64,000 nt of DNA from Hallerella porci. GTDB lineage: Bacteria; Fibrobacterota; Fibrobacteria; Fibrobacterales; Fibrobacteraceae. The stretch is taken from the NCBI RefSeq assembly GCF_003148885.1, contig NZ_QGHD01000001.1, positions 186,001-250,000 on the forward strand. Direction: 5' to 3'. The translations under genes and the position numbers were made by a program. Positions within the stretch are counted from its first letter, which is position 1. Every line of letters begins with the position of its first letter. Below the pieces are notes generated by a model that was not told the DNA's origin, made no database searches, and was given only the letters and a program-made list of their open reading frames with translations. Positions 28,641 to 36,471 of the stretch are shown one piece after another.

Positions 28641-29054
28641 GTGAATTATCTGGGAATTGATTACGGTGAACATCGCGTCGGCATCGCTTTCGCCGATTCG
28701 GAATTGCGTTGGGCTTTTGCCCGTGAAACGATAGACCAAAAAAAGACGGATTTGATGACGCGGCTTGAAGAACTTGTCCGCGAAAATAAAATTGACATTT
28801 TTGTCGTAGGAATGCCGTATCGCCCCGATGGCCGTCAAGATGGGAAAAATCTCGTCGTCGAACAATTCGTAAAACAGCTCGCAGAACGCTTCCCGAACAT
28901 TCCGATTAAAACCGAAGACGAAGCATATACATCGGTTGCGGCCCTTCAAGAAACGAGTTATTTAAAAAAGAAAAAAAAGAAACAAGATAAAGGCTTAATC
29001 GATCGCCTTGCGGCACAGCACATTTTACAATCGTATTTAGAAAACGAAAAATAA
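28641..29054 (+). CDS. ruvX: YqgF/RuvX-family RNase H-fold nuclease (pre-16S rRNA processing)
   Basis: The 137-residue protein matches YqgF: YLGIDYGEHRVGIAFAD at the N-terminus with the catalytic Asp, FVVGMPYRPDG in the middle and DKGLIDRLAAQHILQSYL at the end. The family is implicated in 16S rRNA 5' maturation and carries the older name Holliday junction resolvase-like. A short Lys run (KKKKKKQDK) interrupts the conserved region near residue 112. The GTG start at 28641 is supported by the fixed distance from TACTTT; no SD is present. Confidence 0.9.
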   Translation: MNYLGIDYGEHRVGIAFADSELRWAFARETIDQKKTDLMTRLEELVRENKIDIFVVGMPYRPDGRQDGKNLVVEQFVKQLAERFPNIPIKTEDEAYTSVAALQETSYLKKKKKKQDKGLIDRLAAQHILQSYLENEK

Positions 29055-29059
29055 GCAGC

Positions 29060-29083
29060 GCAGGAATTTCCTGCATTTTTTTT
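29060..29083 (+). terminator. Terminator after ruvX
   Basis: GCAGG and CCTGC form a short stem around AATTT, followed by eight T. Confidence 0.7.
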
Positions 29084-29193
29084 GAATTTTCAAATTGACA
29101 ATTTTGTGAAATTACGCAAACAAAAATGTCGGATTTTAATTTTCCGCTTTTAAAATTGCCGTTTTTTCGCTAATTTTCGCCAATTTTCTTTTT

Positions 29194-29210
29194 TGGCACG
29201 GCTTTTGCAT
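29194..29210 (+). promoter_or_regulatory. Sigma54 (-24/-12) promoter of the P-II/amtB operon
   Basis: TGGCAC, five bases, then TTGCAT matches the RpoN consensus, with GG at 29195-29196 and GC at 29207-29208 separated by the required 10 bases. Transcription would start near 29220, about 50 nt before the P-II start. No clear NtrC-type palindrome is seen upstream, so the activator is unknown. Confidence 0.85.
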
Positions 29211-29268
29211 ATCTCCGAAGCGAAAAGGTCAGCTCCTTTGATCTTTTACAAACACTGGAGAATACACA

Positions 29269-29610
29269 ATGAAAGTCGTCACCGCTTACATTCAACCCGA
29301 AAGACTCGGCGCTGTCAAAGAAGCTCTTTACGAAGCTGAAATTTACAAGATGAGCGTCACCAATGTTTTGGGTTGTGGACAGCAAAAAGGTTACACCGCG
29401 ACCTACCGCGGAACCGAAACAGAAGTTCAACTGCTCAAAAAGATTCGCATTCAAATCGCATTAAATGATGAATTTGTGCAACCTTGCATCGATGCGATTA
29501 TTAAAGGCGCCCGCACGGGAAATATTGGCGACGGAAAAATCTTCGTCGAAAACTTGGAACAATGCATTCGCATTCGTACGGGTGAAACCGGCGAAGCTGC
29601 TATCGGATAA
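29269..29610 (+). CDS. P-II family nitrogen regulatory protein
   Basis: The 113-residue protein has P-II features: an N-terminal beta-alpha-beta fold, T-loop [18 protein letters not shown], and the nucleotide-binding B-loop [12 protein letters not shown] with C-loop RIRTGE. P-II proteins report 2-oxoglutarate and adenylate state, and when next to amtB they gate the transporter. Tyr46 is present, but the uridylylation site Tyr51 is Thr51, so classical GlnD control is not expected. GGAG precedes the ATG. It is transcribed from the sigma54-type promoter at 29194 and lies 11 bp before amtB. Confidence 0.93.
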   Translation: MKVVTAYIQPERLGAVKEALYEAEIYKMSVTNVLGCGQQKGYTATYRGTETEVQLLKKIRIQIALNDEFVQPCIDAIIKGARTGNIGDGKIFVENLEQCIRIRTGETGEAAIG

Positions 29611-29621
29611 GGAGATAAATC

Positions 29622-30944
29622 ATGGATTCTTTAACCACAATTACCGAAGCGGTAACCGGAGCCTGCGGAAACGGCGGACCTTTGATGGGCGATTGCTCGA
29701 TTATTACGGGCGCTCCGGATTATTCGCTCTTTATCAGCGAAAACATTTGGATTATGATTAGCGCAATGCTCGTGTTCATCATGGGACTCGGATTTGCTTG
29801 CGTAGAATCGGGACTTTGCCGTGCGAAAAGCAGCGCGAACATTTGCTTTAAGAATATCGCTGTGCCGGCGATTGGCATTTCGGTTTACGCTCTCGTCGGT
29901 TTTGGTCTTATGTATCCGGGTGAATTTAACGGCATCCTCGGATTTGCGGGCTTTGGCATCGGCGATTGGTTAAATCCGAAGAGTTTTACAAGCGGTTATA
30001 ACGGCCACTTTACTCTCTTCTCGGATTGGCTTTTCCAAGCGATGTTTGCGGCAACGGCTGCGACGATTGTTTCGGGCGCTGTTGCAGAACGCATTAAGCT
30101 CAGCTCTTTCCTCGTTTTCACTTTGCTCTATGTCGCTTTCGTCTATCCGATTGTCGGTAGCTGGGTTTGGGGCGGTGGCTGGCTTTCGAAGCTCGGCTTC
30201 CACGACCTCGCCGGTTCGGAACTCGTTCACTCTGTCGGCGGTTGGGCAGCTCTTGCGGGCGTTATCATCTTGGGACCGCGTCTCGGCAAGTATTCGAAGG
30301 GCAAGTCTCACGCAATTCCTGCGCACAATATTCCGCTCGCAACCATCGGCACATTCATCTTGTGGTTTGGTTGGTGGGGATTCAACGGCGGTTCTGCTCT
30401 TTCCGGAAATCCGTTTGACACTTCTCTCATCTTGGTAACGACAAATCTCGCCGCAGTTGCAGGCATTATCACAGCGACAGCGACTTCTTGGATTCTTTCG
30501 AAGAAGCCGGATGCGACGATGGCTTTGAACGGTTGCTTGGCAGGTCTTGTGGCGATTACCGCGGGCGCAGATACAGTTACTCCGATGAGTTCTTGGATTA
30601 TCGGTGCCGTGGCAGGTGTCCTCGTCGTGCTCGCCGTCTTCTTCTTTGACAGAATGCGTTTGGACGACCCTGTGGGTGCGCTTTCGGTTCACTTGGTGAA
30701 CGGCGTCTGGGGAACGATTGCAGTCGGCGTCTTCGATTACACGGGTCGCTTCAGCGTTCTCACTCAGCTCTTGGGCGTTGTCGCTTATGCGATTCCTTGC
30801 TTCCTCTGCGCAAGCATTATCTTCCTTGCGATTAAGAAGACAATCGGTCTGCGTGTGAGCGAAAAGGAAGAACTCCGCGGTCTTGATCTTTCGGAACACG
30901 GTCAAGAATCCTACGGTGGATTCCAAATTTTCAGCAACACTTAA
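29622..30944 (+). CDS. amtB: Ammonium transporter AmtB
   Basis: The 440-residue Amt/MEP/Rh-family channel has about eleven membrane helices, the signature DLAGSELVHSVGGWAALAG with the first pore His and SVHLVNGVWGTIAVG with the second. It imports ammonium across the inner membrane. AAGGAGAT precedes the ATG. Co-transcription with P-II from a sigma54-type promoter points to nitrogen-limited expression. Codons favour AAG for Lys, as in other highly expressed genes here. Confidence 0.96.
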   Translation: MDSLTTITEAVTGACGNGGPLMGDCSIITGAPDYSLFISENIWIMISAMLVFIMGLGFACVESGLCRAKSSANICFKNIAVPAIGISVYALVGFGLMYPGEFNGILGFAGFGIGDWLNPKSFTSGYNGHFTLFSDWLFQAMFAATAATIVSGAVAERIKLSSFLVFTLLYVAFVYPIVGSWVWGGGWLSKLGFHDLAGSELVHSVGGWAALAGVIILGPRLGKYSKGKSHAIPAHNIPLATIGTFILWFGWWGFNGGSALSGNPFDTSLILVTTNLAAVAGIITATATSWILSKKPDATMALNGCLAGLVAITAGADTVTPMSSWIIGAVAGVLVVLAVFFFDRMRLDDPVGALSVHLVNGVWGTIAVGVFDYTGRFSVLTQLLGVVAYAIPCFLCASIIFLAIKKTIGLRVSEKEELRGLDLSEHGQESYGGFQIFSNT

Positions 30945-30956
30945 AAAGCATTCCAG

Positions 30957-30996
30957 CGAAAAAAAGGAGCCCGCATGCGTGTGGGCTTCTTTTTTT
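30957..30996 (+). terminator. Terminator after amtB
   Basis: AGCCCGCA pairs with TGTGGGCT (one G-U type pair) around a short loop, preceded by an A run and followed by a long T run. Confidence 0.85.
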
Positions 30997-31089
30997 TAAT
31001 GAAGAATTAGGAGTTGGGAAAGTCAAAATCCCTAGCCATTTCTGTTTTTTTCTTGCATTTCGTCGCGAAGAATAACCTAGGAGTGTAAT

Positions 31090-31707
31090 ATGAAATTTCA
31101 CTTGGAAACAAAATGCGCAGCGGTGGCGTTGGGAGCCGCTTTAGTATTCGGGCTTTCTGCCTGCGGGAATCCAAACACGATGACAGACAAACGCGACAGC
31201 AAAGTTTACAAGACGGTGAAAATCGGTACCCAAATTTGGATGGCAGAAAATTTGAATTACGCAGGGGATGGCTTCTGTTATGAAGATAATCCTGATAACT
31301 GCAAAAAATGGGGACGGCTTTATACTTGGGATGAGGCACAAAATGCTTGCCCCGAGGGATGGCACTTACCGTCCAAAGCCGAATGGAAAACTTTAATGGA
31401 TGCTGTGGGTGGAGAAGATAAAGCAGGCATTGCCCTCAAGGCGAAAAATGGTTGGAAAGAATACGAAGGAAAGAGTGGTAATGGAACGGACGCCTTTGGC
31501 TTTTCGGCGCTCCCCGCAGGCATCGGCTTCCTCAATGAACGCTACATCGACGCAGACGAGTACGCTATCTTTTGGTCCAGTACCGAGGTCGATAGCGACG
31601 ATATTGTCTACTACATAGACTTGTCCTACTACGTCGAGTCCGCGCGCCAGTACCTCGACATTAAGTACCACGCGTTTTCCGTCCGTTGCCTAGAAAACTC
31701 CAACTAG
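31090..31707 (+). CDS. FISUMP-domain lipoprotein (Fibrobacter succinogenes major paralogous domain)
   Basis: The 205-residue protein has a lipoprotein signal with LSAC and Cys25, then the domain abundant in Fibrobacter: YKTVKIGTQIWMAENLNY, a Cys-containing loop (FCYEDNPDNCKKWG), LYTWDEAQNACPEGWHLPSKAEW, then FSALPAG, FWSSTE and a C-terminal FSVRCLEN. Function is unknown; the fold is thought related to C-type-lectin-like or formylglycine-enzyme-like surface proteins. The third quarter is rich in Asp and Tyr. It stands alone between amtB and a large repeat locus. Confidence 0.92.
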   Translation: MKFHLETKCAAVALGAALVFGLSACGNPNTMTDKRDSKVYKTVKIGTQIWMAENLNYAGDGFCYEDNPDNCKKWGRLYTWDEAQNACPEGWHLPSKAEWKTLMDAVGGEDKAGIALKAKNGWKEYEGKSGNGTDAFGFSALPAGIGFLNERYIDADEYAIFWSSTEVDSDDIVYYIDLSYYVESARQYLDIKYHAFSVRCLENSN

Positions 31708-31728
31708 GGGCGCACAATGCAAGATCTT

Positions 31729-31779
31729 AGAACTTAGATTTTAGAGCTTAGAGTTTCTAAGTTCTAAAATCTAAGTTCT
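31729..31779. repeat. Long near-perfect inverted repeat followed by a C9 tract
   Basis: Two 24-bp arms (31729-31752 and 31756-31779) are complementary with one mismatch around a GTT loop. Each arm is itself built from CTTAGA/TTAGAA-like hexamers. A run of nine C follows at 31781-31789, then the first 42-bp repeat. It could terminate the lipoprotein gene or be part of the repeat element. Confidence 0.75.
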
Positions 31780-31791
31780 TCCCCCCCCCTG

Positions 31792-32041
31792 CGGGAAATT
31801 AGTTCGCCGGATTTTTGGAAATGACATTTCCCGGGGGAAATTAGTTCGCCGGATTTTTGGAAATGACATTTCCCGGGGGAAATTAGTTCGCCGGATTTTT
31901 GGAAATGAGATATCCCAGGGGAAATTTGTCCGCTGAATTTCTGGAAATGACACTTCCCAGGGTAAATATGTTCGCCGGATTTTTGGAAATGACATTTCCT
32001 AGGGGAAATATGTTCACCGGATTTCTGGAAATGAAATTTAT
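31792..32041. repeat. 42-bp tandem repeat array 1
   Basis: Six GGAAATGA anchors occur at 31817, 31859, 31901, 31943, 31985 and 32027, exactly 42 bp apart. A typical unit runs GGAAATGACATTTCC, GGGGGAAATTAGTTCG, CCGGATTTTT. Each unit can form alternative small hairpins (GGAAAT with ATTTCC; ATTTCCC with GGGAAAT). Because 42 is a multiple of three, open frames run through it in both directions, but there is no SD, start context or codon pattern of a real gene. Confidence 0.92.
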
Positions 32042-32257
32042 CTAGCGTTTTTTTTCGCAATGAGAACAGCTAGATCCTTCACTACACTGCGTTTCGTTCA
32101 GGATGACACGCGGGGCATTGCGAAAGGATGACAACCGCCGTGTCATTCTGAGAGGAGTGCGGAGCACGGAACGATATATGAAACTTGGAACTTTAGTTCC
32201 TTAGTTGAATTAAGCCCTTTGGGGTAGAATCTAGCTGTAATTTTCAGCGTTAAAAAA
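32042..32257. repeat. Flank copy F1 between arrays 1 and 2
   Basis: This segment is repeated after array 2 (F2, 32653-32860) with small differences. Shared landmarks are TCTAGCGTTTTTTTT, CAATGAGAACAGCTAGATCC, CAGGATGACACG, GATATATGAAACTTGG, GGAACTTTAGTTCC and GGGTAGAATCTAGC. It contains inverted sequences of the GGATGACA / TGTCATTC type. No coding region is evident. Confidence 0.85.
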
Positions 32258-32652
32258 TTAAAAATGACGTTTCCTAGGGGAAATTTGCCCGCTAGATTTT
32301 TGGAAATGACATTTCCCGGGGGAAATAAGTCCGCCGGATTTTTGGAAATGACATATCCCAGAGGAAATTTGTCCGCTGAATTTCTGGAGATGAGATTTCC
32401 CGGTGGAAATATGTTCGCCGGCTTTCTGGAAATGACATATCCCAGAGGAAATTTGTCCGCTGAATTTCTGGAGATGAGATTTCCCGGTGGAAATATGTTC
32501 GCCGAATTTCTGGAAATGAGATTTCCCAGGGGAAATATGTTCGCCGGCTTTCTGGAAATGACATTTCCCGGAGGAAATTTGTACACCGGATTTCTAGAAA
32601 TGAAATTTCCCGGAGGAAATTTGTTCACCGGATTTCTGGAAATGAGATTTAT
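32258..32652. repeat. 42-bp tandem repeat array 2
   Basis: Ten anchors occur every 42 bp from 32260 to 32638. Units resemble array 1, with variants such as AAATTTGTCCGCTGAATTTC and AAATATGTTCGCCGGCTTTC. Two consecutive two-unit blocks (starting about 32344 and 32428) are nearly identical, showing recent expansion in steps larger than one unit. The first unit is the most diverged (GACGTTTCCTAGG). Confidence 0.92.
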
Positions 32653-32860
32653 CTAGCGTTTTTTTTTTCGCAATGAGAACAGCTAGATCCTTCACTGCGT
32701 TCAGGATGACACGCAGGGCATTGCGAAGGGATGACAAACTCTAAGTCATTCTGAGTGAAGCCGTAGGCGGAGCGATATATGAAACTTGGAACTTTAGTTC
32801 CTTAGTTGAATTAAGTCCTTTGGGGTAGAATCTAGCAGTAATCTTCAGCGTCAAGATAAT
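32653..32860. repeat. Flank copy F2 after array 2
   Basis: Second copy of F1, with the same order of landmarks but a shorter CTTCACTGCGTTCAGG and a changed middle (TCATTCTGAGTGAAGCCG). Together with array 2 it forms a second [array + flank] module. From 32861 to 32994 there is only AT-rich sequence with a small hairpin (AAAATTTC/GAAATTTT) and the MATE promoter region. Confidence 0.85.
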
Positions 32861-32994
32861 GCCCCAAATTTTCAAATGGTGAAATTCTTAATTCAAAATT
32901 TCGAATGAAATTTTCAAAATTGTCCGCTTTAAAACTTCGCGCATAAATCCGTTCCCCCATCCTCATTTTTCTATTTTTGTTTCCGAGGTAACTC

Positions 32995-34422
32995 ATGTTG
33001 GAAGGAATTTATTCGAGAATTTTTCCGGCTCGAATTTTTCAGCGTGGAAAATTAAAAAAGAACGGCGACATGAAGGATGTGCTGATTATTGCACTGCCGA
33101 TGCTCCTTTCTATGTCTTTTGACACGCTGATGACCTTTGTCGATAGGCTTTTCCTTTCAAAGCTTGGACCTGCCGAAATGAATGCGGCTCTCGGTGGCGG
33201 GGGAGTCACGATTGTGCTTTTCTCGCTTTTTACGGGGGCGATTAGTTATACGACGGCGATGGTTTCGCAGCGTCTCGGGGCGAAAAAATATACCGAATGT
33301 GCGCGCATTTTTGTGCAGGCGATTTACTTTTCCCTTTTTTGCGTGCCGTTTTTGCTTCTCACGATTCCGTTCGGGCATTGGATTTTTTCGATGCAGCATT
33401 TGGATGTCGAGCAACTTTCGGCGCAGACGACTTACTTTGATATTTTGATGTTTGGCGGGGTGATTAGTCTGGTTCGCAATGTAGCGCCTTGCTTTTTCAG
33501 CGGAATTGGTGAAACGAAAATTGTGATGAAAGCGGCGTTCGCCGGGATGCTCGTCAATGTCATCTGCAATTATTTTTTGATTTTTGGATTTGGACCGATT
33601 CCGAAATGCGGTGTCGCGGGAGCCGCTTACGGAACTCTCATCGGGAATGCCGTTTCGACGATAATTCTCTTCGCCACTTATTTTGGGAAACGTTACCGCA
33701 ATCGTTTTGGGACGACTCTTTCTTTTGCGCTCAACGGAAAATTGTTAAAAGAATTGCTCCAACGCGGGCTTCCGTCTGGCGTTGAAATGTTCCTCAATAT
33801 GGCGGCGTTCCAACTTTTGATTTTAATGTTTCACGGACTCGGCTCGGTTTCGGCGACGGCTGCGTCCATTATGTTTAACTGGGACATGGTCGCTTACGTT
33901 CCGCTCATCGGTTTAGAAGTGGCGACGACAAGTTTGGTCGGGCGTTATGTGGGCGCAAAAGCGGGGGCGGCAGCGAATCGGGTGACTTATTCGGGATTAA
34001 AAATTGGATGGATGTATTCGGCGTTAATCGGACTTTTGTTTTTATTTTTGCCCGGAGTTCTTGCGGACATTTTCCGCCCCGAAGCCGCTGATGCGACGGC
34101 TGCTTCGCTTTCGATTTTTGATGCGGCGCGTCCTCATGCGATTTTTATGATTCGGCTTGCGATTCTTTACATTATGGTCGAAGTTTTTTTGGTGGTTTAT
34201 GCGGGCGCTCTCCGCGGGGCGGGCGATACGCTTTGGGTCATGTTTGCGAGCGCACTCATGAATTGGGCTGCGGCGATTGCGCTTTATGTGACCGCTTACG
34301 TATTTCAATTTTCGCCCCGTTATGCGTGGGCAGCAATCGTTTGCGTCTATTGCACTGCTCCCATTTTATTCCGATTCCGTTGGAAAAGCGGAAAATGGCG
34401 TAGCAAGGTAATGCTCAAATAA
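32995..34422 (+). CDS. MATE-family multidrug/sodium antiporter
   Basis: The 475-residue protein has about twelve membrane helices in two similar halves. MATE-like stretches include LIIALPMLLSMSFDTLMTFVDRLFLSKLG near 35, MVSQRLGAKKY near 90, GVAGAAYGTLIGN near 205 and SLVGRYVGAKAG near 310. MATE proteins export drugs or metabolites using H+ or Na+ gradients. GAGG lies about eight bases before the ATG; the first 20 residues (IYSRIFPARIFQRGK) are unusual for the family, so an internal start at Met26 is possible. It stands alone after the repeat locus. Confidence 0.88.
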   Translation: MLEGIYSRIFPARIFQRGKLKKNGDMKDVLIIALPMLLSMSFDTLMTFVDRLFLSKLGPAEMNAALGGGGVTIVLFSLFTGAISYTTAMVSQRLGAKKYTECARIFVQAIYFSLFCVPFLLLTIPFGHWIFSMQHLDVEQLSAQTTYFDILMFGGVISLVRNVAPCFFSGIGETKIVMKAAFAGMLVNVICNYFLIFGFGPIPKCGVAGAAYGTLIGNAVSTIILFATYFGKRYRNRFGTTLSFALNGKLLKELLQRGLPSGVEMFLNMAAFQLLILMFHGLGSVSATAASIMFNWDMVAYVPLIGLEVATTSLVGRYVGAKAGAAANRVTYSGLKIGWMYSALIGLLFLFLPGVLADIFRPEAADATAASLSIFDAARPHAIFMIRLAILYIMVEVFLVVYAGALRGAGDTLWVMFASALMNWAAAIALYVTAYVFQFSPRYAWAAIVCVYCTAPILFRFRWKSGKWRSKVMLK

Positions 34423-34573
34423 ATTTCAATTTTCGTTTGAAATGAATTCAAATCATCGTGAAAATTGAAATGAACAGTAAAAATTCTTAGAAAAAACAAA
34501 AATTTTGAAAAATTTCAAAGTTTTATTTGAAAATGGTTAAATGTTTTCGCAAAAAATGGAAATTTCAATTTTC
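34423..34573. repeat. AT-rich intergenic inverted and direct repeat
   Basis: ATTTCAATTTTC (34423-34434) is perfectly inverted as GAAAATTGAAAT (34460-34471) and recurs directly at 34562-34573. The pair could fold into a terminator-like stem after the MATE gene. The rest of 34423-34645 is AT-rich, and I see no gene in it. Confidence 0.6.
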
Positions 34574-34645
34574 GCTAGTCCATTTTTGCTCAAGATTGCA
34601 AAAGCAAAGATTGAAATTTTTACGCGAAAGGTCTAAACGAAAAAT

Positions 34646-35674
34646 TTATGCGAAAGGCAATTCGCTTTGCATCCCATTGGGCATCGGAATATGCAGCGCT
34701 TGGTAAGCGGTCGGGGTTAAAACGCGCCCGCGCGGAGTCCGCGAAAGAAGTCCTTGCTGGATGAGGAAAGGTTCGTAAACTTCTTCAAGGGTATCGGGTT
34801 CTTCGCCAAGGGATGCACCAATTGTTCCGAGTCCGACTGGACCGCCCGAAAAATTCGTTGCAATCGTCGAAAGAATTTTTCGATCCATCGGATCTAAGCC
34901 GCGATTATCAATCCCGAGCATTTTCAGCGTGCGTTCGGCGACTTCTAAATCGATAATTCCTTCGCCGCGCACTTCGGCGACATCGCGGGCACGGCGAAGC
35001 ACTCGGTTTGCAATACGCGGCGTGCCTCGGCATTTTGAACTCAAAATTTTCGCCGCTTCATCGGTGATTTTAACATTCAAAATTTTGGCGCTGCGTTTTA
35101 AAATCTGCTCCAAATCTTTGGCGGGGTAAAGATCCAAACGGTAATGTAAACCAAAGCGATCGCGGAGTGGTCCGGTCAAAAGCCCTGTCCGCGTCGTAGC
35201 GCCGATTAACGTAAAATGCTTGAGCGGTAAATTGACGCTGCGGGCAGCGGGCCCGGAATCGAGCATAATATCCAAGCGAAAATCTTCCATCGCGGGATAA
35301 AGATATTCTTCGATGACGCGGCCTAAGCGGTGAATTTCATCGATAAAAAGCACATCGTTTTCGCCAAGACTTGTGAGAAGTCCTGCAAGATCGCTCGCTT
35401 TTTCTAAAACGGGACCGCTGGTAATGTGAATGCCGACTCCCATTTCTTTGGCGATAATTCCCGAAAGAGTCGTTTTGCCGAGTCCGGGAGGACCTGCGAA
35501 AAGGCAATGATCCAACGCTTCACCGCGACGTTTGGCGGCTTCAATCGCAATTTGCAAACTTTCTTTGATGTGATCTTCGCCGGTAAAATCGGCGAGGGTT
35601 TCGGGGCGGAGGCTTCTCTCCAAATCCGCTTCTTCGCCATTTGCTTGTTCGGGAGAAATAATGCGTTCGGACAT
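34646..35674 (-). CDS. ruvB: Holliday junction branch migration helicase RuvB
   Basis: The 342-residue AAA+ ATPase has LRPETLADFTGEDHIKESL, Walker A GPPGLGKTT near 62-70, Walker B LFIDEIHRLGR near 110, the sensor stretch GATTRTGLL near 160 and the C-terminal winged helix (LSRTPRGRVLT). It forms hexameric motors on DNA with RuvA to drive branch migration. It lies 9 bp after ruvA in the same transcript. RuvC is not in the window. Confidence 0.96.
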   Translation of the reverse strand: MSERIISPEQANGEEADLERSLRPETLADFTGEDHIKESLQIAIEAAKRRGEALDHCLFAGPPGLGKTTLSGIIAKEMGVGIHITSGPVLEKASDLAGLLTSLGENDVLFIDEIHRLGRVIEEYLYPAMEDFRLDIMLDSGPAARSVNLPLKHFTLIGATTRTGLLTGPLRDRFGLHYRLDLYPAKDLEQILKRSAKILNVKITDEAAKILSSKCRGTPRIANRVLRRARDVAEVRGEGIIDLEVAERTLKMLGIDNRGLDPMDRKILSTIATNFSGGPVGLGTIGASLGEEPDTLEEVYEPFLIQQGLLSRTPRGRVLTPTAYQALHIPMPNGMQSELPFA

Positions 35675-35683
35675 AGGGAATCG

Positions 35684-36274
35684 TTAAACGTGTTTGAGGG
35701 CTTCGGGAATGATTTGCGTGACCGAAGCGTTAACGCCGAGAATTTCGACCGCTTTTTCGACCGCTTTTTGGGCAGCGGGGTCTTTGACGCCGAGAGTATG
35801 CAGCGCCAAGACCGCTTCGCTTTGATTCGGAGAAAGTAATGCCGTTTGTTCACCCCCAGAGACGGACGAGAGGGCAATCGCTTTGTCTTTGAGAGCGAGA
35901 ATGAACTGTTCGGCAGTCTTTTTTCCGACGCCTTTAATTTTTCCGAGGGCAGTTTTGTCTTCGCGGGCGATAATCGCTAAAAAATCTCCCGGAGAAATGC
36001 CAGAAAGAATCCGCTGAGCGGTTTTGGGCCCGACGCCATTTACCGAAATCATATTTAAGAAAACTTCTTTTTCTTGAGAATCGGCAAATCCGAAGAGTTC
36101 CATCGCATCTTCGCGGACGACTAAATGCGTTAACATCGTGAGTTCTGAACCTTCTTGCGGCAAGCGTTCGCCTGTGCGCGAAGAAATTTGAACGCCGTAA
36201 CCGACTCCGCCGCATTCAATCACTGCAAAAGTCGGGTGTCGCTCAATCAAAATTCCGTGTAAACTTTCAATCAT
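35684..36274 (-). CDS. ruvA: Holliday junction branch migration protein RuvA
   Basis: The 196-residue protein starts MIESLHGILIERHPTFAVIECGGVGYGV, typical of RuvA domain I. Helix-hairpin-helix motifs follow (NGVGPKTAQRILSG and KGVGKKTAEQFILALKDK), then a C-terminal domain III that binds RuvB. It recognises four-way junctions. The ATG lies 6 nt after a TATATT hexamer, with no SD, and ruvB follows. Confidence 0.95.
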   Translation of the reverse strand: MIESLHGILIERHPTFAVIECGGVGYGVQISSRTGERLPQEGSELTMLTHLVVREDAMELFGFADSQEKEVFLNMISVNGVGPKTAQRILSGISPGDFLAIIAREDKTALGKIKGVGKKTAEQFILALKDKAIALSSVSGGEQTALLSPNQSEAVLALHTLGVKDPAAQKAVEKAVEILGVNASVTQIIPEALKHV

Positions 36275-36280
36275 GGTCTA

Positions 36281-36286
36281 AATATA
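36281..36286 (-). promoter_or_regulatory. -10-like TATATT of ruvAB
   Basis: TATATT on the minus strand ends exactly 6 nt before the ruvA ATG (spacer TAGACC), predicting a leaderless or nearly leaderless ruvAB message. Confidence 0.5.
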
Positions 36287-36471
36287 CTAAAAATTTTGAA
36301 AAGTAGTTACATTTTGTGCAGTAATTTTTCTTTTTCTTCATTTTCTTGGACAAATCATTTTCGTTCTCAATGACGAAATGCTGTGACTTGCCATAAACAA
36401 ATTTGAAAATCCAACATTCTTTGTTTTGGCGGCTTTTAAGAATTTAGTTTTAAATCAAAAATGAGGTTTTT

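Noticed and set aside
31764-32060. Minus-strand open frame encoding a 14-residue repeat peptide across array 1
   Set aside because: The 42-bp period is a multiple of three, so frames stay open on both strands by construction. There is no SD, promoter or signal, and the reverse frame gives an equally open repeat.
31792-32652. CRISPR array
   Set aside because: The 42-bp units are tandem and similar over their whole length. There are no unique spacers and no cas genes.
32264-32656. Plus-strand open frame with FLEM-type repeats across array 2
   Set aside because: Same reason as array 1. The start falls inside a repeat unit and the end inside the flank; opposite-strand frames are just as long.
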